Assembly (NCBI GenBank): GCA_019637175.1
Contig: JAHBWD010000003.1
Location: 166,395 to 230,394, forward strand
From: Labilithrix sp.
GTDB taxonomy: Bacteria > Myxococcota_A > Polyangia > Polyangiales > Polyangiaceae
Direction: 5' to 3'
Length of the DNA: 64,000 nt
Both the position numbers and the translations under genes were made by a program. This document shows, one piece after another, positions 44,001 to 52,898 of this stretch; the stretch's first letter is position 1; every line of letters begins with the position of its first letter. The notes beneath the pieces were generated by a model that made no database searches, had not been told where the DNA came from, and saw only the letters and a list, made by a program, of their open reading frames with translations.

Positions 44001-44007
44001 GCCTTCT

Positions 44008-44730
44008 TCAGAAGGACGTAAGCTCGTAGAGGCTGATCTGTCCAGCGCGCCATGCGCCGCCGTTCGGCGCCGCGGGCAGCTCGACGACGAACGCCTGCGG
44101 GCTGCCCTCCGGCGGCGTGAGCGTGAAGTCCACGAAGCTGCCGTCGTCGGCCGTGGCGGTCATCTTCCGGAGGCCGAGCCGCTCCGGAGGAAGGATCACG
44201 AAGACCTTGCCGATCTCGAGGCGCGCGCAGACGTCGCATCCGCTCACGCCCGTCGGCGGCTCGCCCGGGCCTCCGTCGGCAGGCGGCGCGCTCGCGGTCG
44301 CGATGCCGCGGAGCGAGACGCCCGTCTCCTCGAACGGGACGCGATCGCAGCTCGGCACGTAGTGATCCATCGGTCGCGCCTCGAGCGCCGTCACGTCGGG
44401 CGGCGCGCCCGACGACGAAGACCAGCGATAGGCGCACGTTCGCTCGCGCAGCGACGGCGGCGCGTCGGCGAAGAGAACGCGCGAGAGCCACGTCCCGCCG
44501 TCGCCGGGGACGTCGCTGCACGTCGACCCCGAAGCGAGGAACGCGTAGTGACGAGGACCGAGAGGTCCGCATTTCGCGCCGTCGCCCGCGTCGGTGAGGC
44601 CCGACGCGTCTTCGCCGCCGTCGACGCTGGCCGACGCATCTCCTGCATCGTCGACGCGCGTCTCGGTCGTGGTCGAGCACGCCCACGCGAGCGCGATCAA
44701 CGCCGTCGAGAAGAGCGCGCGTCGCACCAT
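44008..44730 (-). CDS. Lipoprotein of the CHAT operon
   Basis: 240 aa from ATG 44730 (a start at 44763 would add 11 residues before the signal). Lipoprotein signal MVRRALFSTALIALAWAC, then an Asp/Ala/Gly-rich linker and one globular domain (about 55-240) with three or four disulphide candidates (SGSTCSDV, RERTCAYRW, VPSCDRV, GCDVC). Beta-rich C-terminus (SFVDFTLTPPEGSPQAFVVE). No known family recognised. Only 7 nt separate it from the CHAT gene, so it may be the sensor or a cleavage target; inference. Confidence 0.7.
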   Translation of the reverse strand: MVRRALFSTALIALAWACSTTTETRVDDAGDASASVDGGEDASGLTDAGDGAKCGPLGPRHYAFLASGSTCSDVPGDGGTWLSRVLFADAPPSLRERTCAYRWSSSSGAPPDVTALEARPMDHYVPSCDRVPFEETGVSLRGIATASAPPADGGPGEPPTGVSGCDVCARLEIGKVFVILPPERLGLRKMTATADDGSFVDFTLTPPEGSPQAFVVELPAAPNGGAWRAGQISLYELTSF

Positions 44731-44769
44731 GACGGGTCTAGCATCCGGATCTCGGGCCCGCAAAAGTCG

Positions 44770-45207
44770 TCACTCGGGGACGCACTCGGCCGCGCAGCCG
44801 TCGCCGTCGGCGTCGGCGATTTTCTCGCCCGGCGCGCACGTCGGGACGTACGGAGGACACGCCACGGGCTCGCACTCGAGCGCGCAGCCGTCGCCGTCGG
44901 TGTCCGCGACCCGGTGCCCGGGCGGGCACGTCGGAATGACCGGAGGGCACGAGACGATCTCGCACTCGAGCGCGCAGCCGTCGCCGTTGGTGTCGGCGAC
45001 CCTCTGGCCCGCGGGGCACTCGGGAGGGGCGACGGGCGGGCACGCGACAGGCCCGTCCTTGTCGTTGCGCGGCGTGGGCTTCTTTTCGGGAGAGGACTCT
45101 TCGGAGAGCTCGCTGCCCGAGGCGCCCTCGTCCGTCGTGGTCTTGCCGAGGCAGCCGGCAGTCAGAGCGAGCAAAGCGAAGAAGGGCAGCAGCGTGCGTG
45201 AAGTCAT
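44770..45207 (-). CDS. Cys-rich lipoprotein with three DxDGDGC repeats
   Basis: 145 aa; ribosome binding site AGGAG, ATG 45207. Lipoprotein signal MTSRTLLPFFALLALTAGC, a charged linker, then three repeats of about 28-30 residues (from about residue 56): CPPVAPPECPAGQRVADTNG, CPPVIPTCPPGHRVADTDG and CPPYVPTCAPGEKIADADG, each ending DGCALECE or DGCAAECV. Each has four cysteines and an Asp/Asn-rich loop that resembles thrombospondin type 3 or dockerin calcium sites. Probably a small, disulphide-bonded, calcium-binding surface protein. Its stop is 39 nt upstream of the CHAT-operon lipoprotein, on the same strand. Confidence 0.75.
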   Translation of the reverse strand: MTSRTLLPFFALLALTAGCLGKTTTDEGASGSELSEESSPEKKPTPRNDKDGPVACPPVAPPECPAGQRVADTNGDGCALECEIVSCPPVIPTCPPGHRVADTDGDGCALECEPVACPPYVPTCAPGEKIADADGDGCAAECVPE

Positions 45208-45552
45208 GGCGATCTCCTGACGCGAGCGGCCCTCCTCGACCGTCGCGCTTCGAGAGGGAGTTCGCCGGGCGGAGGCGCGGTCTAACGCGGGGGTGGACGA
45301 TTTCGCGAACGCGAGAAAAGGACGAATGTGGAAGAGCGAACACGGGATCGGGGGACCGGGAATGGTTCGAGAGGCGTAAGAGCGCGATGCGTCGTGGTTT
45401 TTGTTTGATGACGGGGGCGGGCGAGCGCCGGCGCGGAGTGTCGTTCACCGAGGCCTCGCGCGCACAGCGGGATCAGGGGGCCGGGAAGGGTTCGAGAGGC
45501 GTAACGCGGCGATGCGTCGAGGTGTTTCGACGCGGCGTGTTCGTCGCGAACC
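45208..45552. other. 345-nt intergenic region carrying a 51-nt direct repeat
   Basis: No coding frame with normal codon bias is visible on either strand. It lies upstream of the Cys-rich lipoprotein gene and downstream of the membrane protein gene on the minus strand. It holds the repeat listed separately, plus a T-rich patch (GGTTTTTGTTTG, 45397-45408). Confidence 0.6.
45344..45519. repeat. Imperfect 51-nt direct repeat, two copies 125 nt apart
   Basis: Copies at 45344-45394 and 45469-45519 match at 44 of 51 positions without gaps; four of the seven mismatches are consecutive. The conserved core includes GGTTCGAGAGGCGTAA and GCGATGCGTCG. The separating 74 nt is unrelated. It lies within non-coding DNA ahead of the CHAT-sigma operon. 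Confidence 0.75.
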
Positions 45553-46299
45553 TCAGCGTCCGAGGCCCGCGCGCGAGTCGACGGCGAGGAGGCGCGTCCA
45601 GAGCGCGCGATGCGCGGCCGTGGGATCGGACGCGGCGGAGTCCGGATCGACGCGACAAAGCGTCAGCGCCGCGCCGATCGCGTCGGGATCGGCGACCGCC
45701 GGATCGCTCGCGATTCGAACGAGGTCACGGGCTCCAGCGTCGGCGCGGACGCCCAGTCGAGCGCGGAGGAACCTCACGAGCTCGTCGCGAATGCGCTGAC
45801 GCGCGGCGGCGTCGGTGACGTCGATGGGATCGAACGCGCCGCCGACGTAGCGCGCGTAGACACGGCGCTTCCGCGCGTCGTTGGTCGAGAGCCGCCCGAC
45901 CCAGAGAAGGAGCAGGTGAATCGCCACGATCGCGGCGCTGACCAGCAGGACGACGAGCGCGATCCGGGGATGCTGCTCGAGCTCACCGACCGCGACGAGC
46001 GCTCCGATCGCGGCGAACATGTCGAGGAGCCCCCACCACGTCCGGAGGTAGCCGAGGACGAGCGACTTCCACGACAGCTTCGTCGGGATCGTTTGATAGG
46101 CCATCGTCTGCGACGACTCCCCGCCAAGGAGAGGCACGTGGTGCGACGACCTCGCGACCACGGTGCCTTCGCCGAGGAGGATGACGCTCCCGCGCGGAAC
46201 GATCGGCATCAAGAAGACGTGGAAGAACGCGGTCGCGCGACAGCAGCCGTCGCATGCGTCGATTCGCCCGTAGAAACGCGTCCCGAACAGGACGAACAT
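45553..46299 (-). CDS. Membrane protein with N-terminal cysteine motif
   Basis: 248 aa. The N-terminus has a cysteine group (DACDGCCRAT) in a zinc-ribbon-like context (FGTRFYGRIDACDGCCRATA). Two transmembrane helices lie at about 85-107 and 113-135 (WWGLLDMFAAIGALVAVG; IALVVLLVSAAIVAIHLLLL), with a basic loop and a C-terminal cytoplasmic helical region of about 100 residues. Similar zinc-ribbon/two-TM proteins recur in Myxococcota; function unknown. Confidence 0.65.
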   Translation of the reverse strand: MFVLFGTRFYGRIDACDGCCRATAFFHVFLMPIVPRGSVILLGEGTVVARSSHHVPLLGGESSQTMAYQTIPTKLSWKSLVLGYLRTWWGLLDMFAAIGALVAVGELEQHPRIALVVLLVSAAIVAIHLLLLWVGRLSTNDARKRRVYARYVGGAFDPIDVTDAAARQRIRDELVRFLRARLGVRADAGARDLVRIASDPAVADPDAIGAALTLCRVDPDSAASDPTAAHRALWTRLLAVDSRAGLGR

Positions 46300-46364
46300 G
46301 GCTCTCGTAGCTTACTCGCGGCTCAGCCGAGCGATAGGTGCGAACTGCGGCGTGGCGAGAACGA

Positions 46365-49004
46365 TCAGGGCGCGAGCGAGAGAACCTTGAGCTCGGCGAC
46401 GTTGACGTGGGCGAAGGCGCCGGCGGTGCCGCCGGTGCCGCCCGTGTAGTCGGCGAAGTGCGTGAAGGCGGACATGTTGACCGAGTGGGCGTCGGCCGAG
46501 AGGCGGACGCGGTAGCTCTTGCCGGCGGAGAGGTTGACCCGGACCATCGTCGAGTCGCCCCACGAGGCCCAATCGCCACGCTGCGGCATCACGATGTAGC
46601 CCGTGCCGACGACGGCGCCGCCGGGCAGCTCCTCGACGGTGACCTTCTTCACCGCGCACGTGATGCCGGTGCTGATCGCGCCCGCGCCGTTGCCGTACAC
46701 GGCCTGCACGAGGTGCGCGCCCGTGCGCGTGGCGTCGAACGTCGCGACGATCTGATGCGTGGGATCGCCCCAGCCCTCGTAGAAGAAGCGGCCGTGCGCG
46801 TTGACCGCCGCGCCGCCGGTGACCGTGAAGCCCGACGCCGGGAGCGACGTGATGCGCGCGCCGCCGCTGCCCCAGAAGCACTGCGGGTTGGCGCGCTGCG
46901 AGACGTTGCCGCTGCCGACGTAGCGCGTCTCGAGCGTGTAGCAGTGGCTCGGCGACGACGGCGTCGTCGTCGCGTCGGACCACGACGTCGTGTCGCCGGG
47001 CAGATCCTTCGCGACGCGCACGCCGTCGCGGTACACGCTCACCGTCACGTCGGCGGACGCCTCGCCCGAGACGTCGACGCCGATCGCGACGCGGTTCGAT
47101 CCGTCGAGCCCGATCGAGCTCACCGACGGCGTCCGCGGCGCGAAGATCGTGCGGTAGTCGGAGACGTCGGTGATCGTGCGGACCACGGCCGCGGGCCCCG
47201 GCTCGCCGAGCTCGACCTCGATCGTGTTGCGCTCGCCGAGGCTCGCGTCGGAGACGTTGCCGTCCGACGCGACCACGCCGTTGACGAGCACGCGCGCGAC
47301 CGCATACGCGCCGCCGCCCTCGCTCTTCGCGGGGAGCCGGATCACGATCGACATCGTCTTGCCGCGCAGCGGGAGGTTGTTCAAGACGAGCGAGTCGGCG
47401 TTCGCGAAGAGCGTCCGGCGGAGGCCGCGCGTGACGAACGGCGCGACGCGCACGCCGCCCGGCTGCGCCTCGACGCCGAAGATCGCGCCGTTCACGAGGC
47501 CGATGTAGCCGGCGACGCTCCAGAGCTGCCGCTGCGAGTTGACGACGGGCCCGGAGTACGCGCCGTCTTCGAGGAAGTGCGTGCCCGTGACGACCTCGAG
47601 GTTCTCCATGTTGGAGAGGTTCAGCGCCGCGCCGCGCATGAGCGAGCGCACGCCGGCGTCGAACGCCGCGTCGTTGCCGACCTTCTTCGCCGCCTTCACC
47701 CAGTACGCGGTGACGAACGGCCAGATCGCGCGGTTGTGGTAGACGGGCGTCTCCTTCTGCTGCGGAAAGACGACGGGCGGCCCGGCGGGCAGCGTCGGGT
47801 ACCGCGAGAGCGCCTCCTTCGCCTGCTCGCCTTCGATCGCGCCGGTGAGGATCGCGAGCGAGAGGCCGAGCAGATCGGCGCGGCGCGACGGCGCGGGGTC
47901 GAGCTCCGTCGTCACGTACGTCGAGAGCTGCTTGTCTTCGTCGAGCCAGAGCCTCGCGCGGATCGCGCTGCGGAGCGCGGTCGCCATCGCCTCGATCGCC
48001 GTCGCCGATGCCGTGTCGCCGCGCTCCTTCGCGAGCTCGACGCCCGTGTCGAAGAGCGCGAGGTGCGCCACGTTCGTCGAGAGCGACTTGCTCGCGGCGA
48101 TGTGCGCGAGATCGGGCACGGCCCACCCCGGATACGTCTGCTCGCGCCAGTCGAGGAACGACTGCTCGCCGCGGTAGAGCCCGTCGCGCGGATCGAACAC
48201 GACCACGCGATCGTGATCGATCGTGTTCTTGATCGCCGTGAACGCGCGATCGCGGAACGCCGCGCGCGCTTCGCCCGTGAGGTGCTGGAGCACCTCGCGC
48301 GCGCCGAACGCCCACACGGAGCGATCGGTCGAGACCGGATAGCTCCCGCCGGTGCCCGTGTCCTGCACGATCTGCAGATCGCTGCCGTCGCGGCGCGTCG
48401 AGAGCTTGAAGTCGAGCGAGCTCCGCGCGCGCGCGGGATCGACCCACCCGAGGCCGAGGTGAACGGCGTACGCGGTGTCGCGCGTCCACACGTACGACCA
48501 CTTGCGCCCGGTCTCGAAGCAGCCGCCCTCCGCGCACGCGAGCGGCGCGCCGTTCCGGAACGCGCCGTCCTTGATCGAGTCGACGCTGTTCTCCTTCGCC
48601 TCGTCGAGCGCGAGCTGATAGAGCGCGTCGAACAGATCGTTCTTCGTCTGGAGGCTCGGGCGCCCCTCGATCTCGACGATCGGGCGCGGGCTCTCGGGGA
48701 GGTTGTCGCGACGGTCCGCGGTCGACGCGAGCGAGAAGGTCCGACGGCAGCCCGTCCCCTCGACGCTGACCGTCGCGGTTCCGGCGCCGCCCTCGAGCTT
48801 TCGCGTGGACGCGGTGTCGCCCCCGGCCGCCTCGATGCACGCGGGCGTCGTCACGCCTCCCTCGCCGCCGCCGTCGGGGCTGACGATCGGGCCGCCGTCG
48901 CCGCCGTCGGGGCTCGAGGCCGCCGGATCGGCGTCGGTCGAGGAGCAGGCGGCGAAGGTGGCGAGGACGCCGAGGCCGAGGCCGAAAATGAGCCAGCGCT
49001 TCAT
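46365..49004 (-). CDS. Six-hairpin glycosidase lipoprotein
   Basis: 879 aa from ATG 49004. Lipoprotein signal MKRWLIFGLGLGVLATFAAC, then an Asp/Gly/Pro linker. Catalytic (alpha/alpha)6 barrel at about 100-530, with KWSYVWTRDTAYAVHLGLGW (the WxRD motif of GH15/GH63/MGH-like enzymes), STDRSVWAFGAREV and YHNRAIWPFVTAYW. A beta region (about 540-730) and a C-terminal CBM-like or sulfide-free jelly roll (about 730-879, HGRFFYEGWGDPTHQIVATF) follow. Probably releases glucose or mannose units from alpha-glycans outside the cell; exact family (GH15, GH63 or GH125-like) cannot be fixed by eye. Confidence 0.8.
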   Translation of the reverse strand: MKRWLIFGLGLGVLATFAACSSTDADPAASSPDGGDGGPIVSPDGGGEGGVTTPACIEAAGGDTASTRKLEGGAGTATVSVEGTGCRRTFSLASTADRRDNLPESPRPIVEIEGRPSLQTKNDLFDALYQLALDEAKENSVDSIKDGAFRNGAPLACAEGGCFETGRKWSYVWTRDTAYAVHLGLGWVDPARARSSLDFKLSTRRDGSDLQIVQDTGTGGSYPVSTDRSVWAFGAREVLQHLTGEARAAFRDRAFTAIKNTIDHDRVVVFDPRDGLYRGEQSFLDWREQTYPGWAVPDLAHIAASKSLSTNVAHLALFDTGVELAKERGDTASATAIEAMATALRSAIRARLWLDEDKQLSTYVTTELDPAPSRRADLLGLSLAILTGAIEGEQAKEALSRYPTLPAGPPVVFPQQKETPVYHNRAIWPFVTAYWVKAAKKVGNDAAFDAGVRSLMRGAALNLSNMENLEVVTGTHFLEDGAYSGPVVNSQRQLWSVAGYIGLVNGAIFGVEAQPGGVRVAPFVTRGLRRTLFANADSLVLNNLPLRGKTMSIVIRLPAKSEGGGAYAVARVLVNGVVASDGNVSDASLGERNTIEVELGEPGPAAVVRTITDVSDYRTIFAPRTPSVSSIGLDGSNRVAIGVDVSGEASADVTVSVYRDGVRVAKDLPGDTTSWSDATTTPSSPSHCYTLETRYVGSGNVSQRANPQCFWGSGGARITSLPASGFTVTGGAAVNAHGRFFYEGWGDPTHQIVATFDATRTGAHLVQAVYGNGAGAISTGITCAVKKVTVEELPGGAVVGTGYIVMPQRGDWASWGDSTMVRVNLSAGKSYRVRLSADAHSVNMSAFTHFADYTGGTGGTAGAFAHVNVAELKVLSLAP

Positions 49005-49120
49005 GGGGACGTTCTCGCTAGCACGGCTTTGCCGAGGTGGCAGGCTCGAAGTATCTCATTGCTGAGTGACGCATTGGAGACGCGGCGCCCCGCCGAACGA
49101 CTATCGTCGTGACGCCGGGC

Positions 49121-50701
49121 ATGAGCACCCACGCCGCCTCCGCTGCGCCGACGATCCCCGCGCTCGAGCTGTCGGAAATCGACAAGGCTTTCGGCGGCGT
49201 ACGCGCGCTCCGCGGCGCGTCGCTCACAGCCGACACAGGCGAGATCCTCGGCGTCTGCGGCGAGAACGGGGCCGGCAAGTCGACCCTCCTCAAGATCCTC
49301 GCGGGCGTCCACCCGGCCGGGAGCTACGGCGGCGTCGTGCGCGTCTTCGGCGAAGAGCGGCGCTTCGCGACGCCGCGCGACGCGGAGGCCGCAGGGATCG
49401 CGATCGTGCATCAGGAGCTCATGCTCGTCCCCGAGCTTCCCGTCGCGCAGAACCTCGTGCTCGGCCGCGAGGCCGCGGCGTTCGGCGGCGTGTTCGGGCT
49501 CGTCGACGACGACGCCGACGAGGCGCGCGCGAGGGCGATGCTCGCCCGGTTCGGCGTCGACGACGAGATCGATCCGCGCGCGCCCGCGGGCTCGCTCGGG
49601 ATCGGCCGCCAGCAGATCGTCGAGATCGTCCGCGCGCTCCTGCTCGAGGCGCGCGTGCTCGTGCTCGACGAGCCGACCGCCGCGCTCACCGGACGCGAAG
49701 CCGATCGCTTGCTCGACTGGCTGCGCGATCTCCGCGCCGGCGGCGCGACGTGCCTCTACGTCTCGCACAGGCTCGACGAGGTGATGGCGCTCTGCGATCG
49801 CGTCGTCGTCTTGCGCGACGGCCGCACCGTGGGGACGGTGCAGACGGCGAGCTCCTCGGCCGACGAGATCGTCACGATGATGGTGGGCCGCAGCGTGTCG
49901 GCTCCGGATCGAGGCGCGCGCGCACGACCTCGAAGCGAAGACGAGGCGCCGATGCTCGAGGTCCGCGATCTCTCGGTGCCGCTCCCGCGCGACGACGCCG
50001 CGGAGGCCGCGCGCGCGTACGCGGTCGAGGGCGTGTCGTTCGAGGCGGCGCGCGGAGAGATCGTCGGCCTCGCGGGCGCGATGGGCTCGGGGCGCACGGC
50101 GCTGCTCTCGGCGCTCTTCGGCGCGGCCCGCCACGGATCGAAGGGCCGCGTGCGCGTCTCCGGCGCGGACGTGACGCTCTCGTCGCCGCGCGACGCGATC
50201 GCGAGCGGGATCGCGCTCGTCCCCGAAGACCGCAAGGGCCAGGGCCTCGTCCTCGGGCTCACGGTCGCCGAGAACCTGAGCCTGACGTCGCGCGGTCCGC
50301 TCCTCGGGCTCGTCGACGACGAAGAGGAGGAGCTCGAGGCGCAGCGTCGCATCGCGGCGCTCGGCGTCCGCGGCGCTTCGAGCGCGGAGGCTGTGACGCT
50401 CTCGGGCGGCAACCAGCAGAAGCTCGTGCTCGGCAAGTGGCTCGCGTCGCCGCCGCGCGTGCTCTTGCTCGACGAGCCCACGCGCGGCGTCGACGTCGGC
50501 GCGCGCGAGGAGATCTACGCCTTGCTCGAGCGCCTCGCGGCCGACGGCATGACGGTGGTGGTCGCGTCGAGCGACGTGCCGGAGCTGTTGCGGCTCGCGG
50601 ATCGCATCCTCGTCCTCGCGCGCGGGCGGATCGCGGCCGAGCGCGACGCGCGCGCGACCGACGCCGCCGAGATCGTCGCGCTCGTCACGGGGGCGCTTTG
50701 A
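49121..50701 (+). CDS. Sugar ABC transporter, duplicated ATP-binding subunit (XylG/RbsA type)
   Basis: 526 aa from ATG 49121 (GTG at 49109 possible). Two ABC cassettes. The first has Walker A GENGAGKST, signature LGIGRQQIVEI and Walker B VLVLDEPTAAL. The second has the degenerate P-loop GAMGSGRTALL, signature LSGGNQQKLVL and Walker B VLLLDEPTRGVDVG, as in RbsA/MglA/XylG where only the first site is catalytic. Drives import of a monosaccharide. Overlaps the permease gene at its stop. Confidence 0.92.
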   Translation: MSTHAASAAPTIPALELSEIDKAFGGVRALRGASLTADTGEILGVCGENGAGKSTLLKILAGVHPAGSYGGVVRVFGEERRFATPRDAEAAGIAIVHQELMLVPELPVAQNLVLGREAAAFGGVFGLVDDDADEARARAMLARFGVDDEIDPRAPAGSLGIGRQQIVEIVRALLLEARVLVLDEPTAALTGREADRLLDWLRDLRAGGATCLYVSHRLDEVMALCDRVVVLRDGRTVGTVQTASSSADEIVTMMVGRSVSAPDRGARARPRSEDEAPMLEVRDLSVPLPRDDAAEAARAYAVEGVSFEAARGEIVGLAGAMGSGRTALLSALFGAARHGSKGRVRVSGADVTLSSPRDAIASGIALVPEDRKGQGLVLGLTVAENLSLTSRGPLLGLVDDEEEELEAQRRIAALGVRGASSAEAVTLSGGNQQKLVLGKWLASPPRVLLLDEPTRGVDVGAREEIYALLERLAADGMTVVVASSDVPELLRLADRILVLARGRIAAERDARATDAAEIVALVTGAL

Positions 50702-51834
50702 GCCGTTCCCTCCGCGAGATCGCGGGATCGCGATCGCTGCGCATCGTGTACGTGCTGCTCGCGATGTGGACTGTGCTCGCGGTCCATCCCGAGACGCGCG
50801 AGGCGTTCCTCACGGCGGAGAACTTCTCGAACCTCACGGCGCAGGTCTCCGAGATCGCGATCGTGGGCGTCGGGATGACGATGGTCATCCTCGTGGGCGG
50901 GATCGATCTCTCGGTCGGCGCCGGGATGGCGCTCGCCGGCGTCGTCGCCGCGAAGCTCCAGATCGACATGCAGCAGCCCGCGTGGGTCGCCGTCCTCTCG
51001 GCCGTCGCGGTCTCGAGCGCGGTCGGCGCGTGGCACGGTCTGCTCGTCGCGCGCTTCTCCGTCCCGCCGTTCGTCGCGACGCTCTCGGGCTTCCTCGCGT
51101 ACCGCGGCCTCGCGCTCGTCGTCTCCGACGCGCGCGGGCTCTCGCCGATGGGCGAAGACTTCCAGGCCATCGGCGGCCGCATCGCGGGGCCGGTCGCGAT
51201 CGCGCTCTGCGCCGCCGCGACCGCCATCGGATGCGCGCTCGTCCTTTGGCGCGTCGCGAAGCGACGGCGGCTCGGCCTCCCGGTCGATCCGCGCGCGATC
51301 GTGGGTGCGAAGCTCGCCGCGATCGTCGTCGTGAGCGCGTTCGCCGCGGCGATCTACAAGAGCGGGCTGCCCGTGCCGGTCGCGATCGCGGGAGGCGCGG
51401 CCGCCGCCGCTGCGGTCATCCTCACGCGCACGCGCCTCGGCCGCCACGCGTACGCGATCGGCGGCAACCGCGAGGCCGCGCGGCTCTCGGGCGTCCCCGT
51501 GCGACACGTCCTCGTCGCGGTGTACGTCGCGATCGGCGTGCTCACCGGGCTCGCGGGCGTCGTCGCGACCGCCCGCACGAACGGCGTCACGCCGGGCAAC
51601 GCGGGCCTCATGCGCGAGCTGCACGTCATCACCGCCGTCGTCATCGGCGGGACGAGCCTGAGCGGCGGCCGGGGTACGATCACGGGAACGCTCGTCGGCG
51701 CGCTCGTCTTCGGTACGCTGTCGAACGGCATGAACTTGATGGGCGTCGACTCGAACTGGCAGCTCATCGTGACCGGACAGATCCTGCTCGCCGCGTCGGT
51801 CCTCGACGCGTGGTCGACTTCCAAGAAGAGGTGA
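50698..51834 (+). CDS. Sugar ABC transporter permease (XylH type)
   Basis: 378 aa from a TTG at 50698, overlapping the ATPase stop by 4 nt. About ten transmembrane helices. Family features include GVGMTMVILVGGIDLSVGAG near residue 60, FVATLSGFLAYRGLALV, AIGGNREAARLSGV (the EAA-like coupling loop) and VVIGGTSLSGGRGTITGTLV. The length of about 375 residues, longer than RbsC, resembles XylH. Inner-membrane channel for the periplasmic binding protein encoded next. Confidence 0.9.
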   Translation: MSRSLREIAGSRSLRIVYVLLAMWTVLAVHPETREAFLTAENFSNLTAQVSEIAIVGVGMTMVILVGGIDLSVGAGMALAGVVAAKLQIDMQQPAWVAVLSAVAVSSAVGAWHGLLVARFSVPPFVATLSGFLAYRGLALVVSDARGLSPMGEDFQAIGGRIAGPVAIALCAAATAIGCALVLWRVAKRRRLGLPVDPRAIVGAKLAAIVVVSAFAAAIYKSGLPVPVAIAGGAAAAAAVILTRTRLGRHAYAIGGNREAARLSGVPVRHVLVAVYVAIGVLTGLAGVVATARTNGVTPGNAGLMRELHVITAVVIGGTSLSGGRGTITGTLVGALVFGTLSNGMNLMGVDSNWQLIVTGQILLAASVLDAWSTSKKR

Positions 51835-51839
51835 TCCCG

Positions 51840-52877
51840 ATGCGCTCCCACTTCGTTCGCGCCTTGCTCGTCCCGCTCGCGATCGCCTCGCTGACGGCGT
51901 GCGAGAAGAGCCCGCCTTCGCCGACCTCTTCGGGCGGCGCGACCCAGGAGACCGGGACCCCGAAGGTCGCGTTCCTCCTCGCGACGCTCCAGGAGGAGCG
52001 CTACCAGAAGGACAAGAAGTTCTTCGAGGAGAAGGCCACCGCCCTCGGGCTCGCGCCGTTCACGTTCTCCGCCGACAACGACAACGCCAAGCAGCTCGCG
52101 CAGCTCGAAGACGCGCTCTCTCGCGGCGCGAAGGTGATCGTCGTCCAGCCCACCGACAGCGTCGCGGCCGCGTCGTACGTGCAGAAGGCGCACGCCAAGG
52201 GCGTGAAGGTCGTGTCGTACGATCGATCGATCAAGAGCGACGTCCTCGACGCGTACGTCTCTCACGACGCGTTCAAGATCGGCGTCATCATGGCCGAAGA
52301 GGCCGTAAAGGCGACCGGCGGCAAGGGCAACTACGTCATCCTCGACGGCCAGTCGGGCCACTCCGTCGTCGCCGAGATCGACCGCGGGTACATGAGCGTC
52401 CTCACGCCGCTCGTCGCGAAGGGCGACGTCAAGATCGTCGTCCAGAAGAACCACGAGGCGTGGTCGCCCGAGCAAGCGCTGAAGACGATGGAAGACGCCA
52501 TCGCGAAGACCAAGGGCGACATCCAGGCCGTGCTCGCGAACAACAGCGGGATGGCGCGCGGCGCCGTCCAGGCGATCCAGAGCGCCAACCTCGGAGGCAA
52601 GAACGTCTTCGTCGCGGGCTCGGACACCGACGCCGCGAACGTGAACTACCTCTGCGAGGGCAAGCAGACGATCGAGGTCCTCAAGGACATCAAGCCGCTC
52701 GCGGAGAAGGCGGCGGAGGCCGCCGCGGCGCTCGCGCAGAACAAGCCGCTCGAGGGCACGACGGGCAAGCCGCCGATGATCGCGCTCCCGGTCGAGCTCG
52801 TGACGAAAGAGAACGCGAAGGCGCGCATCGTCGACACGGGCTTTCACCCGGCGCGCGCGGTCCCGGCGTGCAAGTGA
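51840..52877 (+). CDS. Sugar ABC transporter substrate-binding lipoprotein (XylF-like)
   Basis: 345 aa from ATG 51840 with AGAGGTGAT upstream. Lipoprotein signal MRSHFVRALLVPLAIASLTAC. Periplasmic binding protein 4 (sugar) fold: KVAFLLATLQEERYQKDKKF, VIVVQPTDSVAAASYVQKA, VVSYDRSIKSDVLDAYVSHD and VFVAGSDTDAANVNYLCEGK. The order and sequence are closest to D-xylose-binding XylF. Being last in the operon (ATPase, permease, binding protein) is the reverse of the usual xylFGH order. Confidence 0.9.
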   Translation: MRSHFVRALLVPLAIASLTACEKSPPSPTSSGGATQETGTPKVAFLLATLQEERYQKDKKFFEEKATALGLAPFTFSADNDNAKQLAQLEDALSRGAKVIVVQPTDSVAAASYVQKAHAKGVKVVSYDRSIKSDVLDAYVSHDAFKIGVIMAEEAVKATGGKGNYVILDGQSGHSVVAEIDRGYMSVLTPLVAKGDVKIVVQKNHEAWSPEQALKTMEDAIAKTKGDIQAVLANNSGMARGAVQAIQSANLGGKNVFVAGSDTDAANVNYLCEGKQTIEVLKDIKPLAEKAAEAAAALAQNKPLEGTTGKPPMIALPVELVTKENAKARIVDTGFHPARAVPACK

Positions 52878-52898
52878 GCATGTGCTAGAGACAGAGGC

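Noticed and set aside
46338..49112. 924-codon plus-strand frame opposite the six-hairpin glycosidase
   Set aside because: Low-complexity antisense of a gene with a clear lipoprotein signal and WxRD motif.
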